From Blastocatellia bacterium (GTDB lineage Bacteria; Acidobacteriota; Blastocatellia; Chloracidobacteriales; Chloracidobacteriaceae), in NCBI GenBank assembly GCA_019695185.1, contig JAIBAN010000060.1:1-50398 (forward strand): a stretch of DNA of 50,398 nt, given 5' to 3'. Shown in pieces: positions 7,708 through 15,159 of the stretch. Made by a program: the position numbers and the translations under genes. The notes below the pieces were generated by a model, which was given only the letters and a program-made list of their open reading frames with translations, searched no databases and was not told the origin of the DNA. Position 1 is the stretch's first letter; each line of letters starts with the position of its first letter.

Positions 7708-9549
7708 ATGGTGAATTTGTTCAAAAGGTCCATTTGCCTGATATTGTTGGCTTCGGTTTTGCTGGTGATTCCAGCCAGCCCGGTGCCTGCCCAGAAGCTT
7801 CCTTCCAAATCGGATTTCCAACCCTTGTCTGACGCTCAGAAATTCATTGACGAGTATACGGCTGAATGGCTCAAGCTTTACTACGCCTATCAGGTGGCCG
7901 ACTGGAAATCAAACACCCATATCGTGGAGGGAGATGCCTCCAATGCCAAAGCCACCAACGCCGCGTTGGAAAAATATTCCGCCTTTTGTGGCAGCAAAGC
8001 CAATATCGAAAGAGCCCAGGCCCTGCTCAAACAGAAGGACCATTTGAACGCGCTTCAGATTCTGCAACTGGAGCGGATTCTCTATATGGCCGGGGACAGC
8101 CCGGAAATCGCCAAAGACGTGGTGGCCGCGCGGATTGCCGCCCAGACGGCCCAGACGGAAAAACTCTATGGCTTTGAGTTCAAGATAGATGGAAAACCAG
8201 CCACGCCCAACCAAATTGACGATATTTTGAAAAGCTCGAAAGACCTGAACGAGCGCCGCAAAGCCTGGGAAGCCTCAAAGGAAGTCGGAAAAACCTTAAA
8301 AGACGGATTGGCCAATTTGCAGGACCTGCGTAACCGTTCGGTGCGTCCGCTGGGGTATCCGTCATTTTTCAGCTATCAGGTTTCGGAATACGGCATGACC
8401 TCGGCTGAAATGATGCGCTTTATGGACCGAATCAACCGGGAATTGCGCCCGCTCTACCGCGAACTGCATACCTACATGCGCTATGAACTGGCCAAAAAGT
8501 ACGGGGTGCCGGTGCCTGACCAGCTTCCGGCAGAGTGGTTGCCCAACCGTTGGGGACAGGACTGGAGTGCCTTGGTTCCGGTTGAAGGCATGGATGTGGA
8601 TGCAGCGCTCAAGGACAAATCCCCGGAATGGATTGTGAAACAGGCCGAGCAGTTTTATATCAGCCTCGGCTGGCCGGCTTTGCCACCGAGTTTTTGGGAA
8701 AAATCCTCGCTCTATCCGGTTCCGGCGGGTGCGCCTTACAAAAAGAATACTCATGCCAGCGCCTGGCACCTGGATTATCAAAACGACATCCGTTCGCTGA
8801 TGAGCGTTGAGCCGAATGCCGAATGGTATGAAACCACCCATCACGAACTGGGGCATATTTACTACTATGTCAGCTATAGCAATCCGAATGTGCCGCCGCT
8901 CCTGCGCAATGGTGCCAACCGGGGCTATCACGAAGCCATCGGCAGTATGATTGGATTGGCTTCGATGCAAAAACCCTTCCTTGAAGGCCGGGGACTGGCT
9001 CCGAAAGATGCCAAAGTGGACGAAACCCAGGCGCTCCTCAAAGAAGCCCTCAATTATGTGGTGTTCATTCCATTTTCAGCCGGTGTCATGTCGCGGTTTG
9101 AATATGAGTTGTATGAGAAAAATCTGCCCAAGGACCAGTACAACCGGCGTTGGTGGGAACTGGTGAAACAGTATCAGGGGATTGTGCCGCCGGGAAACCG
9201 GGGCGCGGAATACTGCGATGCGGCCACCAAGACCCATATCAATGACGATGCGGCCCAATATTACGACTATGCGCTGTCGGTCGTTTTGCTCCTTCAGTTG
9301 CATGACCATATCGCCCGCAACATTCTCAAGCAGGACCCGCACGCGACCAACTACTATGGAAATAAACAGGTGGGTGATTTTCTGCGGAAGATAATGACAC
9401 CGGGTAGTTCGCGTGACTGGCGGTTGGTGCTCAAGGAAGCCACTGGCGAGGAATTAAGTGCAAAGGCGATGCTGCGGTACTTTAACCCACTGATGGCCTA
9501 TCTGAAGAAAGTCAACCGGGGGCGGAAGCACACGCTCCCGAATCTGTAA
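7708..9549 (+). CDS. secreted peptidase family M2 (angiotensin-converting-enzyme-like dipeptidase)
   Basis: A 613-residue zinc metallopeptidase. A signal peptide covers residues 1 to about 29 (hydrophobic run ILLASVLLVIPAS, then VPAQ), so it acts in the periplasm or outside. The catalytic site is H379-E380-L-G-H383 in TTHHELGHIYYY, with the third zinc ligand Glu409 in NRGYHEAIGS, the M2 arrangement. The length equals one ACE catalytic domain. Family members remove C-terminal dipeptides from peptides; here a role in peptide scavenging is inferred. A GAGGAG ribosome binding site precedes ATG 7708. M2 enzymes are frequent in Acidobacteriota and relatives. Confidence 0.93.
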   Translation: MVNLFKRSICLILLASVLLVIPASPVPAQKLPSKSDFQPLSDAQKFIDEYTAEWLKLYYAYQVADWKSNTHIVEGDASNAKATNAALEKYSAFCGSKANIERAQALLKQKDHLNALQILQLERILYMAGDSPEIAKDVVAARIAAQTAQTEKLYGFEFKIDGKPATPNQIDDILKSSKDLNERRKAWEASKEVGKTLKDGLANLQDLRNRSVRPLGYPSFFSYQVSEYGMTSAEMMRFMDRINRELRPLYRELHTYMRYELAKKYGVPVPDQLPAEWLPNRWGQDWSALVPVEGMDVDAALKDKSPEWIVKQAEQFYISLGWPALPPSFWEKSSLYPVPAGAPYKKNTHASAWHLDYQNDIRSLMSVEPNAEWYETTHHELGHIYYYVSYSNPNVPPLLRNGANRGYHEAIGSMIGLASMQKPFLEGRGLAPKDAKVDETQALLKEALNYVVFIPFSAGVMSRFEYELYEKNLPKDQYNRRWWELVKQYQGIVPPGNRGAEYCDAATKTHINDDAAQYYDYALSVVLLLQLHDHIARNILKQDPHATNYYGNKQVGDFLRKIMTPGSSRDWRLVLKEATGEELSAKAMLRYFNPLMAYLKKVNRGRKHTLPNL

Positions 9550-9556
9550 AAAATCC

Positions 9557-9661
9557 AGGGCTGAGGACTGAGGATTGAGGGAAAAACAACTGCCAGACGG
9601 AAATCAGGAATAAGTTTTAAGGGAGTTTGTCTCGGACCTCAGTCCTCAGTCCTCAGTCCTG
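9557..9661. repeat. inverted pair of GGACTGA / TCCTCAG arrays
   Basis: Left arm 9557-9581 (GGCTGAG, GGACTGA, GGATTGA); right arm 9637-9661 (CCTCAGT in tandem); core about 55 bases. It lies just downstream of the M2 peptidase stop codon and could form a hairpin terminator-like structure. Confidence 0.88.
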
Positions 9662-9724
9662 AACCAGTTGGCTTTGAATAAAAAGCGCCAGGGGTTCAAT
9701 TCCCATAGGGTATAACGTAGAAAT

Positions 9725-9746
9725 GCCCGCTCTATTGGAAGCGGGC
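9725..9746. terminator. GC-rich hairpin downstream of tatA
   Basis: Arms GCCCGCT and AGCGGGC with an 8-base loop, between the convergent M2 peptidase and tatA genes. There is no T-run on either side, so termination activity is uncertain. Confidence 0.35.
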
Positions 9747-9846
9747 ACGGAAAAACGGTCGAACCAGATTCGGTTTTCAGGAAAATCGGGTCAACGGATG
9801 CTGAACAATAACGTTTCGAATGAAGACAGCAGAGGGAGATACGAGT

Positions 9847-10026
9847 TTATTTTTTCTCTTTTACTTCCGGAGTGTCTTTATCTTCCATTCCTTCGTTCAT
9901 GGCCTTTTTGAAATTCTTGATGCCTGAGCCAAGGCCGGTTGCCAGTTCGGGAATGCGTTTTGCCCCAAACAGGACAATCAACACAATGCCAATCACCAAA
10001 ATTTCGGGAAACCCAAGTCCGCCCAT
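9847..10026 (-). CDS. tatA: Sec-independent translocase subunit TatA/TatE
   Basis: A 59-residue protein. A short periplasmic N terminus (MGGLGFPE) leads into one membrane helix ([13 protein letters not shown]), then the hinge with FG at residues 21-22 and the amphipathic helix ([21 protein letters not shown]), then a charged tail. The Phe-Gly at the hinge and the polar Glu near the start of the helix are the TatA hallmarks. TatA oligomers form the pore that exports folded proteins with twin-arginine signals. A strong AAAGGAG site precedes the ATG. No tatB or tatC is adjacent, so the rest of the translocase is encoded elsewhere. Confidence 0.92.
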   Translation of the reverse strand: MGGLGFPEILVIGIVLIVLFGAKRIPELATGLGSGIKNFKKAMNEGMEDKDTPEVKEKK

Positions 10027-10284
10027 AAAAACTCCTTTGTGTATCTGAATGCTTTCGATTCTAGTCTTGGGGTTGGTTCAGTGTCAAACCGCAAGGAAAA
10101 AGGTCCACCTGACCTGCCTTGCCGCATAATACCGGCCAGTGCCGTCAGATGGATGTTTGTTAGAGCACATTCATGGTAAAAAAGATGGTTTAATTTAGTG
10201 TGGTCTTATCGCTGCGTCATGACCAGGAATGCCACTTGCACATGGCACTGAGCGTAAAGCAAACTATCAGTACCTCATCCGGTT

Positions 10285-10683
10285 ATGGTTAAACTTCCGC
10301 TTGCTCTGCACCAGGCCCTAAAAATTGCGGCTCTGCGGGCCTATCCGCACGAAGCCTGCGGGTTGCTCGGTGGCCGCGCCGGGTTGCTCGTAAGCTGGTA
10401 TCCACTGTCCAATGTGGCACCACAGCCGCGCCGCATCTATTCCATCGCACCACCGGATTTGTTTCGCACGATGAAACACATGCGTCGGCGCGGGGAAACG
10501 GAAATGGGAATTTTTCATTCTCATCCGACTTCGGCGGCGATTCCTTCGCCAACTGATATTGCATTCGCCTTTTATCCGGAAGCGATTTACTTTATTCTTG
10601 GGTTTTCTCCGACAACACACCTGCGCGCCTACTCGATTGTCCACCAGCACGTGCAACCAATTGAGATTTGTGTTGTGGAGTAA
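10285..10683 (+). CDS. JAMM/MPN+ metalloprotease (Mov34 family)
   Basis: A 132-residue protein with a complete JAMM zinc site: Glu23 in HEACGLLGG and H78-S-H80-(7 residues)-S88-P-T-D91. Bacterial single-domain JAMM proteins cleave after the C-terminal Gly-Gly of ubiquitin-like sulphur carriers or release cysteine from them (Mec+/CysM-type pathways). No ThiS/MoaD-like carrier or cysteine synthase gene is next to it, so the substrate is unknown. The purine nucleoside phosphorylase gene begins 67 bases downstream on the same strand. The start ATG 10285 lies directly before the conserved first helix. The 258 bases upstream of it (10027-10284) show no other gene. Confidence 0.85.
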   Translation: MVKLPLALHQALKIAALRAYPHEACGLLGGRAGLLVSWYPLSNVAPQPRRIYSIAPPDLFRTMKHMRRRGETEMGIFHSHPTSAAIPSPTDIAFAFYPEAIYFILGFSPTTHLRAYSIVHQHVQPIEICVVE

Positions 10684-10750
10684 CGCCGCCCCACAGCGCG
10701 TGAGAGACTCACCCAGAGTTCGACAAAAAAGAAAAAGGAATTCAGCATTT

Positions 10751-11581
10751 ATGACTTTGCTTTACGACAAAGCCTCAGAGGCGGCCCGTTTTCTATCCGC
10801 CCACCTCAACTCCCCGCTTGATATATTTGTGGTGCTCGGCTCCGGACTTGGTGCCTTTGCCGATACCCTGTCTGACACCCGGACCGTGGATTACAAGGAA
10901 ATTCCCCATTTCCCGGTTTCCACCGTCGAAGGACACCACGGAAGACTGGTTTTTGGCCGGTGCGGAGATTTTTCCGTAGCCGTCATGCAAGGACGGTTTC
11001 ATTTTTACGAAGGGTATTCACTGGCCGAGGCGACCCTGCCGATCCGGGTTGCCCAACTGCTGGGCGTGAAACGTCTGGTGGTGACCAACTCTGCCGGCGG
11101 GCTCAATCTGGGTTTTGAACCCGGTGATTTGATGGTGATTGACGACCATCTGAACCTGATGGGGGACAATCCCTTGCGCGGTCCCAATGACGAGCGATTT
11201 GGTCCCCGTTTCCCGGATATGACACAGGTGTACGACCCCGAATTCCGCCGTCTGGCGCATGAAACTGCCGAAGGATTGGGCTTTAAGTTGCAGCAGGGTG
11301 TGTATGCCGCACTTTCCGGACCCAGTTTTGAGACTCCGGCGGAAATCCGGATGTTGGGCAGGCTGGGGGCTGATGCCGCCGGCATGTCAACTGCTCCCGA
11401 AGCCATCGTGGCCCGGCATGGCGGGATGCGGGTGCTGGGGATTTCCTGTATTTCCAATCTTGCAGCGGGCACCACCGGAGAACCTCTCAATCACGAGGAA
11501 GTGCTCGAAACCGGTCAGAAAGTCAGTGCCCGGTTTATCAGTTTATTACAGGCGTTGCTGCCGAAACTTTGCCGGATTTGA
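10751..11581 (+). CDS. punA: purine nucleoside phosphorylase, trimeric class (PNP-I)
   Basis: A 276-residue enzyme that splits inosine or guanosine with phosphate to give the base and ribose-1-phosphate in purine salvage. Motifs are phosphate-binding VLGSGLG near the N terminus, VEGHHGRLVFG, the long signature around LVVTNSAGGLNLGFEPGD, and SGPSFETPAEIRML followed by GADAAGMSTAPEA. Length and order match the PunA/Pnp family (trimeric). The reading frame extends further upstream to 10559, overlapping the JAMM gene, but ATG 10751 fits family length and follows an AAAAGGAA ribosome binding site. Confidence 0.92.
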   Translation: MTLLYDKASEAARFLSAHLNSPLDIFVVLGSGLGAFADTLSDTRTVDYKEIPHFPVSTVEGHHGRLVFGRCGDFSVAVMQGRFHFYEGYSLAEATLPIRVAQLLGVKRLVVTNSAGGLNLGFEPGDLMVIDDHLNLMGDNPLRGPNDERFGPRFPDMTQVYDPEFRRLAHETAEGLGFKLQQGVYAALSGPSFETPAEIRMLGRLGADAAGMSTAPEAIVARHGGMRVLGISCISNLAAGTTGEPLNHEEVLETGQKVSARFISLLQALLPKLCRI

Positions 11582-11594
11582 GAAGGAAAGAGGT

Positions 11595-11626
11595 AGGGCC
11601 GGGAAGTTTCCACACGTCCCGGCCCT
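11595..11626. terminator. strong hairpin downstream of punA
   Basis: Arms AGGGCCGGGA (11595-11604) and TCCCGGCCCT (11617-11626), perfectly complementary over 10 bp with a 12-base loop, starting 13 bases after the punA stop. No T-run follows; it may serve both punA and the minus-strand RNAs that end near 11643. Confidence 0.55.
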
Positions 11627-11642
11627 GGGTGTCGTGATTTGA

Positions 11643-11785
11643 GTTGCCGACGGCGTTTAATCCGATGATTGAGGTCTAAGTACGCCCGCTCTACTCCTGA
11701 GCTACCCTTCCATAAAGTTTGGGGGAAGGGGCTGGATTCGCACCAGCGACTGACGAAGTGGGTCATCGAAGTTTGAGACGGCAAC
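11643..11785 (-). ncRNA. tRNA-mimic RNA unit B (YrlA-like Y RNA or permuted tRNA)
   Basis: Read on the minus strand, tRNA pieces occur in permuted order. The T arm at 11747-11731 is GCTGG, TGCGAAT, CCAGC. The 3' acceptor strand CCCTTCC (11730-11724), base C and an encoded CCA (11722-11720) follow. After an 8-base linker comes the 5' acceptor strand GGAAGGG (11711-11705), then TA and a D arm GCTC-AGGAGTA-GAGC. The 7-bp acceptor stem is perfect. The flanks pair with each other: outer helix GTTGCCG (11785-11779) with CGGCAAC (11649-11643), inner helix TTCGATGA (11770-11763) with TCATCGGA (11668-11661). No normal 7-base anticodon loop can be assembled. T arm first, a nicked acceptor, then D arm on a closing stem is the known layout of YrlA Y RNAs. 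Confidence 0.62.
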
Positions 11786-11795
11786 CACGACGAAT

Positions 11796-12091
11796 GCTGA
11801 ACTTCTCAGGAAGAATCTGAGTTTGGTACGGACAAGGAAATTCCTCGCGTCTGCCAATTTCGCCACCCCCGCCCACTTTCGGAAATTGAGAATTGAGAAT
11901 TTGGAATTTGGAAATCCAATTGATTGACTGAATGAACCAATGACTTTGGTTATTCACCTGCGCATGCAAGAGAGCATTCTCAATTCTCAATTCTCAATTC
12001 TCAATTCTCAATTCTCAATTCTGCTTTCAAATGCGGGGGGCAGGACTCGAACCTGCACGTCCGGTTTTTCAGATTGAGCCTTAGTTTCAGC
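11796..12091 (-). ncRNA. tRNA-mimic RNA unit A (leucine-type, YrlA-like or permuted tRNA)
   Basis: On the minus strand: T arm GCAGG, TTCGAGT, CCTGC (12056-12040), 3' acceptor strand CCCCCGC (12039-12033) and A73-like base at 12032. A 159-base linker follows, then 5' acceptor strand GCGGGGG (11872-11866), TG and a leucine-type D arm (GCG AAATTGGCAGA CGC). The acceptor stem is a perfect 7 bp. GTCCG (11833-11829) can pair with CGGAC (12063-12059) like a class II variable arm. Where 17 bases of anticodon arm should be there are only 11 (AGGAATTTCCT), so it cannot decode. Flanks pair as in unit B: outer GCTGAA (12091-12086) with TTCAGC (11801-11796), inner AATCTGA (12075-12069) with TCAGATT (11820-11814). 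The linker holds a heptamer array pair. Confidence 0.6.
11883..12022. repeat. inverted pair of AATTGAG arrays inside the linker of RNA unit A
   Basis: Left arm 11883-11901 (AATTGAG units), right arm 11976-12022 (seven CAATTCT units), core about 75 bases. The whole element lies between the two acceptor strands of tRNA-mimic unit A, where unit B has only 8 bases, so it looks inserted. Confidence 0.9.
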
Positions 12092-12105
12092 TTGTCTGAG
12101 GCCGA

Positions 12106-12837
12106 CTATGATAACAGATAGTCGAAGATTTTTTTACCGATTTCTTTTCGTTCCGCTTCCACCGAATTAGCCTGCTCACGGGCGTATTTGACGGCTTTCG
12201 AGAGCTTTTCAATCCGGCCCAGCCACGCCTGTTTCCACGGAGCCGGCAGCGCTCCGCTGTGCTTGACCGTATCCCAGTATCCCACCGTCACATCTTCGCT
12301 GATAATCTGCGTCTGCGCCGGGTGTTCCTTGGTCGCTTCGTACAGCACAATCGGACGTTGTACTTTCTTGGTCCGATGCGTGGCTATCGGAGCGGTTTTG
12401 AACAATCCCATGTTTTCATCGCGGGTCCAGTCGTCGGCTTCATCCAGGACTGGGAGTTTTTCGACGAAGGTTCGCAAGTCCGCAATCTGCTTTTCCAGGA
12501 AAAGTAAAAACGTGGCCGGGGCTCCCTTGATAAGCACTTGACCGTCCACTTCGACATCGGCCACGGCATGACAGTTGGCCCAGTCTTTGGTGGCAGTGAC
12601 ATCAAACATTTCGGTCAACAGGTTGGCCGCATGGGTCATCACGTTGACTGCGTTGAGTTGGACTTTTTTGCGTTCCGGCGGGTAGTCCTCGCCTTCTTCG
12701 TCACGTTTGCGATAGGTTTTGACAAATCCGTTGAAGAGGTCACCTTTTTGCGAAGCCTTGTGCAGTTCGGTAAATTCGCTGTAAACACGGCTTTTGACCC
12801 CTTTTTCAACCGCAATAATCTGATTGAGTTTAGGCAT
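12106..12837 (-). CDS. conserved protein of unknown function (243 aa) beside tRNA-mimic RNAs
   Basis: A soluble 243-residue protein without signal peptide or membrane segment, rich in charged residues. It begins MPKLNQIIAVEKGVKSRVY and has conserved-looking stretches such as DVTATKDWANCHA, FLLFLEKQIADLRTF, LPVLDEADDW and VGYWDTVKHSGALPAPWK. It ends in a helical region (IEKLSKAVKYAREQANSVEAE). From memory it resembles a widespread bacterial family of about 240 residues with no assigned function; I recognise no catalytic motif. The stop codon lies 14 bases before RNA unit A on the same strand, so gene and RNAs are probably one transcript. That makes the protein a candidate RNA partner, which is inference only. 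ATG 12837 fits the conserved N terminus. Confidence 0.8.
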   Translation of the reverse strand: MPKLNQIIAVEKGVKSRVYSEFTELHKASQKGDLFNGFVKTYRKRDEEGEDYPPERKKVQLNAVNVMTHAANLLTEMFDVTATKDWANCHAVADVEVDGQVLIKGAPATFLLFLEKQIADLRTFVEKLPVLDEADDWTRDENMGLFKTAPIATHRTKKVQRPIVLYEATKEHPAQTQIISEDVTVGYWDTVKHSGALPAPWKQAWLGRIEKLSKAVKYAREQANSVEAERKEIGKKIFDYLLS

Positions 12838-12960
12838 GGAAAAATCTTCCTGGATGTAAAATTTTCAAACGAGTGCGAAACGGAATCGGCCAGGGATTCT
12901 AAATCAAACCCGGAACGGTGCGCACATTTTTTCTTGCCGGAAACGGAGTGTTTTCGAACG

Positions 12961-13617
12961 ATGCGACTATTTTTTTGTGTGATGAGCACGATGTTCCTGC
13001 TGCTCACTGGCATGACGGGAACCAGTCTGGCAGGTGGTCGGGGCCGGCAGGCGTCCTCTGCCACCACGGCCCATTATAAACTGGAGCCGAAGCAAAGCAC
13101 CTTTACCCTGAAAGTTTTAACCAAAGGCATTCTTTCACCCTTTGCCCATGACCGGACCATTGGCATCACTGATTTTGTGGGAGAGGCTTCGATTGTGCCC
13201 ACCGCAACCGTGGGGTCTTCGGCAAGAATGGAAATTCAGGCTGGTTCGCTCCAGGTTTTGAACAAGGTGAGCGCTGACCAGAAGCGGGAAATCGAACGCC
13301 GGATGCGTGACGAAGTGCTGGAAAGCGCGAAATATCCGAAAATCACTTTTCAAACCCAGGAAATCCGGATTGCCAAAATCGTCAACGGAGTGCGCTATGC
13401 CCAGATTGTGGGAAATCTGACCCTGCACGGAGTGACCAAACCGCTGGTTTTCAATGCCCAGGTCATCCGTGACGAAGGAAAACTGCGTGCCACCGGTCAA
13501 TTTCAAATCAACCAGACGGATTTTCAAATCAAACTGATTTCAGCCGCCGGAGGTGCCATCAAGGTCAAAGACACCCTGACGTTTTCCTTTGACATTGTGG
13601 CCTATAAGGAACAGTGA
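12961..13617 (+). CDS. YceI family periplasmic protein
   Basis: A 218-residue exported protein. A signal peptide (about residues 1-25, hydrophobic FFCVMSTMFLLLTGMT) is followed by the YceI lipocalin-like domain: HYKLEPKQSTFTLKVL at the start, GVTKPLVFNAQV, and the C-terminal pattern FQINQTDFQIKLI. YceI proteins form a barrel that binds long isoprenoid or lipid ligands in the periplasm. A longer open frame reaches back to 12538 across the neighbouring minus-strand gene, but ATG 12961 directly starts the signal peptide and is preferred. The gene is divergent from the 243-aa unknown gene. Confidence 0.87.
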   Translation: MRLFFCVMSTMFLLLTGMTGTSLAGGRGRQASSATTAHYKLEPKQSTFTLKVLTKGILSPFAHDRTIGITDFVGEASIVPTATVGSSARMEIQAGSLQVLNKVSADQKREIERRMRDEVLESAKYPKITFQTQEIRIAKIVNGVRYAQIVGNLTLHGVTKPLVFNAQVIRDEGKLRATGQFQINQTDFQIKLISAAGGAIKVKDTLTFSFDIVAYKEQ

Positions 13618-13717
13618 GGCATTCCACAGCCCAGGCTGTGCAGGTTGTCACTCCGAAACCAAAAAGCAGGGGTATAACCGCAAGCACTTTCCCATTTTCC
13701 CCTTGAGGTTGATTTCA

Positions 13718-14887
13718 ATGAAACACTGCCTGATGAGCTTTATTTGCCTGCTTTGTATTGCCCAATGGCTCCCAATTGCTACCGCCCAGGTTCAGATTCA
13801 AAAAGACCCGCGACCCGTAGGTACAGAACAAGAGCTGCTCCAGGTCTTGAAGGATATCGGTTGCGGTGAAGCCGTCAACGACAAGCAACCGGAGGAAGTC
13901 GCTGGTCCGCTTCGGAGGTCCTGGAATCTGGTGGGCGCATGGACTGCGGCCTACCTCAACACACATCCGCAGGCAACCGAGCGGGAGCTTTCGGCGGCCC
14001 TCCTCAAATTGCTGAAAACAAACTGTGATTTTGACGAATCTCATGTTTCGGCAGCGCAACTGAGCAGCGGAAACAAGGCTGCCTTTGCCGTGGCAGTCAA
14101 TTGGATTTGGATTGGGACATTTTTTGTAGTGGCCAAGGACGCTGGTGGAAAATTTCAGTTTGCCTGGAATATCAAAGACGTGGCGGAAAAGAACTTTGCC
14201 TCCCGCAATGAGCTTGGGTACTGGGCGTTTGGCAGGGCTGGAATTCATGATGGCCCGCTGACCGGAGATGTCCATCCGCTTCCGCCGGGAAAGTCCGGGA
14301 ATCCCCGTTTTTGGGTGGATGGAGTGTCTCGTCCGGCCATGGGACTTTCCAAACCGGGTCAAATCAGTGTGTGGGAATGGGATGGAAAAACAGCTCAGAG
14401 TTTGTTTATCAAAACATACAACACACATGAGGAATGGCATCAGGTTCGGTTTCAAAGTGGGAATCTGGTGATTCATGCGGTTGAGGAGGCGAAAACCTAC
14501 TATTTCTGTGGTTCCTGTGAAACTATCGAACCCCGTTCCCTCTGGACGCTGGCCATCACCCCGGAAGGCGTGCAGGACAAGGGACGCACCTATGTCATTC
14601 CGGAACTGGATTTTGTGGATAGGCTCATTTTCCGGTTTTGTGTCGGGGAAAATGTTTCGGATGCCGCTGCCCCGACTGTCATTCAGAAGTTGAAAAAGCT
14701 GTTTCCCAAACCGAAGTCAGGAAAAAAACTCGACTATCCGCTGGCCATGATTTCCGTTTCTCCTCCTTCACGTCAGGGAAACCGGACGGTTCTGAAACTC
14801 AACAGCGATGAACTTGGGGAATGCACGTTCACCATCCTGAACCGCAATGGAAAGTATGTTCTGACAGCCTTGAGGACTGAGGACTGA
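13718..14887 (+). CDS. secreted protein of unknown function
   Basis: A 389-residue protein with a clear signal peptide (MKHCLMSFICLLCIAQWL, cleavage near ATAQ). I do not recognise a family. The middle part has beta-rich segments with aromatic residues (NWIWIGTFFVVAKDAGGKFQFAW; ISVWEWDGKTAQSLFIKTY), as in propeller or lipocalin-like folds. A CGSC motif (YYFCGSCET) could form a disulphide or bind metal. The frame is open upstream to 13589, but ATG 13718 begins the signal peptide. The last residues (LRTED) and TGA stop are read from the first copies of a GGACTGA array, so the native 3' end may have been replaced. Confidence 0.75.
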   Translation: MKHCLMSFICLLCIAQWLPIATAQVQIQKDPRPVGTEQELLQVLKDIGCGEAVNDKQPEEVAGPLRRSWNLVGAWTAAYLNTHPQATERELSAALLKLLKTNCDFDESHVSAAQLSSGNKAAFAVAVNWIWIGTFFVVAKDAGGKFQFAWNIKDVAEKNFASRNELGYWAFGRAGIHDGPLTGDVHPLPPGKSGNPRFWVDGVSRPAMGLSKPGQISVWEWDGKTAQSLFIKTYNTHEEWHQVRFQSGNLVIHAVEEAKTYYFCGSCETIEPRSLWTLAITPEGVQDKGRTYVIPELDFVDRLIFRFCVGENVSDAAAPTVIQKLKKLFPKPKSGKKLDYPLAMISVSPPSRQGNRTVLKLNSDELGECTFTILNRNGKYVLTALRTED

Positions 14888-15043
14888 GGGAGCCAAACCG
14901 GACAATCGCAACCTGAAACTGTGGCATTGAAGGAGAAAGACAGAGAAAACCGTTTCCTTGGTGGCTCTTTTTCTCTGTCCTCAGTCCTCAGTCCTCAATC
15001 CTGGGATTTGTCCTCAGTCCTGGGATTTGTCCTCAGTCCGCAG
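14871..15043. repeat. inverted pair of GGACTGA / CCTCAGT arrays
   Basis: Left arm 14871-14889 overlaps the end of the secreted protein gene and supplies its stop codon. Right arm 14976-15043 is CCTCAGT in tandem, interrupted by two copies of a longer CTGGGATTTGT unit. Confidence 0.88.
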
Positions 15044-15159
15044 TTTGGGAAACTATTCTGCTTCCGCTCAAAGAATGGTATAGTTGCCACTCTCACGCCC
15101 AATAAATTCAGCCAGCACAGCAGTCATTTCACAGGTCCTGAAGCGGGGGTAACCCAGTT

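Noticed and set aside
9696..9716. GGGGTTCAATTCCCAT resembling a tRNA T arm
   Set aside because: No acceptor or D arm nearby pairs with it; likely chance.
11720..11872. An ordinary linear tRNA-Leu from 5' half A to T arm B
   Set aside because: The acceptor strands GCGGGGG and CCCTTCC do not pair, and about 150 bases is too long. Each half pairs perfectly with the other half of its own permuted unit.
11643..12091. Group I intron (permuted intron-exon) or tmRNA at the tRNA-like locus
   Set aside because: Flanks of 30-60 bases are far too short for group I core helices. No tag-coding region or tmRNA-type G3-U70 pair is seen, and real D arms are present.
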